A stretch of 64,000 bases of DNA from Altererythrobacter sp. BO-6. GTDB taxonomy: Bacteria > Pseudomonadota > Alphaproteobacteria > Sphingomonadales > Sphingomonadaceae. The notes under the pieces are model-generated. The model saw only the letters and a list, made by a program, of their open reading frames with translations. It ran no database searches and was not told the origin of the DNA. The stretch spans positions 2,170,001 through 2,234,000 of the forward strand of contig NZ_CP049259.1 of the NCBI RefSeq assembly GCF_011047315.1, given 5' to 3'. Positions 63,417 to 64,000 of the stretch are shown piece after piece. Every line of letters begins with the position of its first letter. Position 1 is the stretch's first letter. Both the position numbers and the translations under genes were made by a program.

Positions 63417-64000
63417 GCTCAGGACCTATTAAATCGCTTGCGGTTGCGAGGATGGCTTGATTCAATGGTGGCGTCGAGGAGGCGCTGCCGATGTCCGAGC
63501 TGTGGTTGCTGAGCAAGGCGCAGATGCGCCAGATCGAGCCGTTTTTCCCGTTGTCGCATGGCGTTCCCAGGGTCGATGACCGGCGCGTCGTGTCGGGGAT
63601 CATCTACGTCATCAAGCACGGACTGATGTGGCGTGATGCGCCCAAGGGCTATGGCCCGCACAAGACGGTCTACAACCGGTTTGTGCGCTGGAGCCGGCTG
63701 GGCGTGTTCAACCGCATCTTCGCCGAGCTCGCGGGCAAGGCCGGTGAACCCGACCGGATCATGATCGACGCCACCCACCTCAAAGCGCACAGAACTGCGG
63801 CCAGCCTGCTAAAAGGGGGGCTCTTCCCCGACGTATCGGACGCACCAAAGGCGGGCTGAACTCCAAGCTCCATGCCGTCTGCGACGGCGAGGGGCGACCG
63901 ATCATCCTGCTGCTCACCGAAGGCCAGATGAGCGACCACAAAGGCGCGGTTCTGCTGTTTTCCGCGCTGCCCAAGGCCAAGGCGCTGCTCGCCGACAAGG
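63416..64000 (+). mobile_element. IS5-family insertion sequence, left part only
   Basis: Left end GGCTCAGGACCTATTAA follows a TA in CTAG directly at the stop of the preceding gene, the same target type as the element at 29274. The right end is beyond the window. It differs in sequence from the first element, so it is a separate IS, not a second copy. Confidence 0.8.
63491..64000 (+). CDS. IS5-family transposase, cut by the right window edge
   Basis: ATG 63491 follows GAGGAGGCGCTGCCG. The first frame (to 63859) has MRQIEPFFPLSHGVPRVDDR and RIMIDATHLKAHRTAA with the first Asp. After a -1 slip at AAAAGGGGGG (about 63813) the second frame reads GRTKGGLNSKLHAV and continues LLADK at the edge, the second Asp motif. 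No stop within the window. Typical two-frame IS427-group transposase; it looks intact as far as it is visible. Confidence 0.85.

Noticed and set aside
1..64000. CRISPR arrays, tRNA and rRNA genes.
   Set aside because: No regularly spaced direct repeats, cloverleaf sequences or rRNA-like stretches were seen on reading; small structured RNAs cannot be excluded by eye.

Overview
The window looks like chromosomal DNA of a high-GC alphaproteobacterium, most likely a sphingomonad (Sphingomonadales: Novosphingobium, Erythrobacteraceae or relatives). This is inferred from the gene mix: acyl-CoA catabolism with P450s and short-chain dehydrogenases, a SulP/SQR/persulfide-dioxygenase sulfur operon, IS5-family elements, and a large Ig-rich autotransporter. 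No rRNA, tRNA or CRISPR array was seen.

Layout. (1) 0-4.1 kb: a lipoprotein cut by the left edge, a hybrid histidine kinase and three small envelope proteins. (2) 4.2-10.7 kb: a giant autotransporter of about 2160 residues with twelve putative-Ig repeats and four Calx-beta domains. Its signal-peptide exon is out of frame at a C6 run. (3) 10.7-17.0 kb: a sulfide/persulfide module. One strand carries persulfide dioxygenase, two YeeE/YedE subunits, a Blh-type sulfurtransferase/phosphatase, SQR and a SulP transporter; a 1-Cys peroxiredoxin and a cysteine-free ArsR regulator lie divergently. (4) 17.0-21.5 kb: a decayed island between two IS3-type end remnants. It holds a tautomerase, a dead Tat-signal MmgE/PrpD gene fused to a fragment of another gene, a GarR-type reductase, an alcohol dehydrogenase/amidohydrolase deletion chimera and a glycerate kinase. 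(5) 21.5-63.4 kb: a large catabolic regulon. (6) 63.4 kb to the right edge: the start of an IS5-family element.

The catabolic regulon is the main result. Eight near-identical 18-bp palindromes, consensus AAACTWACSNGTWAGTTT, are spread over 34.7 kb. They lie before an acyl-CoA synthetase operon, a ring-cleavage operon, a kinase/P450 divergent pair, a second P450, a MaoC hydratase, a CaiB transferase, a nitronate-monooxygenase/thiolase operon and a TetR gene. In most copies a TTGACA-like -35 hexamer sits a few bases before the palindrome, so a repressor bound there would cover the spacer and -10. The TetR protein at 60153 carries one copy in its own promoter and is the obvious candidate repressor. 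The controlled genes form a plausible pathway: oxygenation (two P450s, one with rubredoxin, plus a putidaredoxin-type ferredoxin and reductase, and an MhpA-type flavin monooxygenase), extradiol ring cleavage (VOC dioxygenase) and FAA-family processing, CoA activation (three synthetases, one CoA-transferase), then beta-oxidation (four acyl-CoA dehydrogenase genes in two adjacent pairs, hydratases, dehydrogenases, thiolase). The substrate cannot be read from sequence; a cyclic or polycyclic compound with an aromatic ring or side chain (steroid, terpenoid or alkyl-aromatic) would fit.

Five genes carry single-base frameshifts (about 4610, 27300, 31109, 47190 and 57200), two of them in C6/C7 runs, and one gene is split by an IS5 element. 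Residual sequencing error and real decay or phase variation cannot be told apart from the sequence alone.
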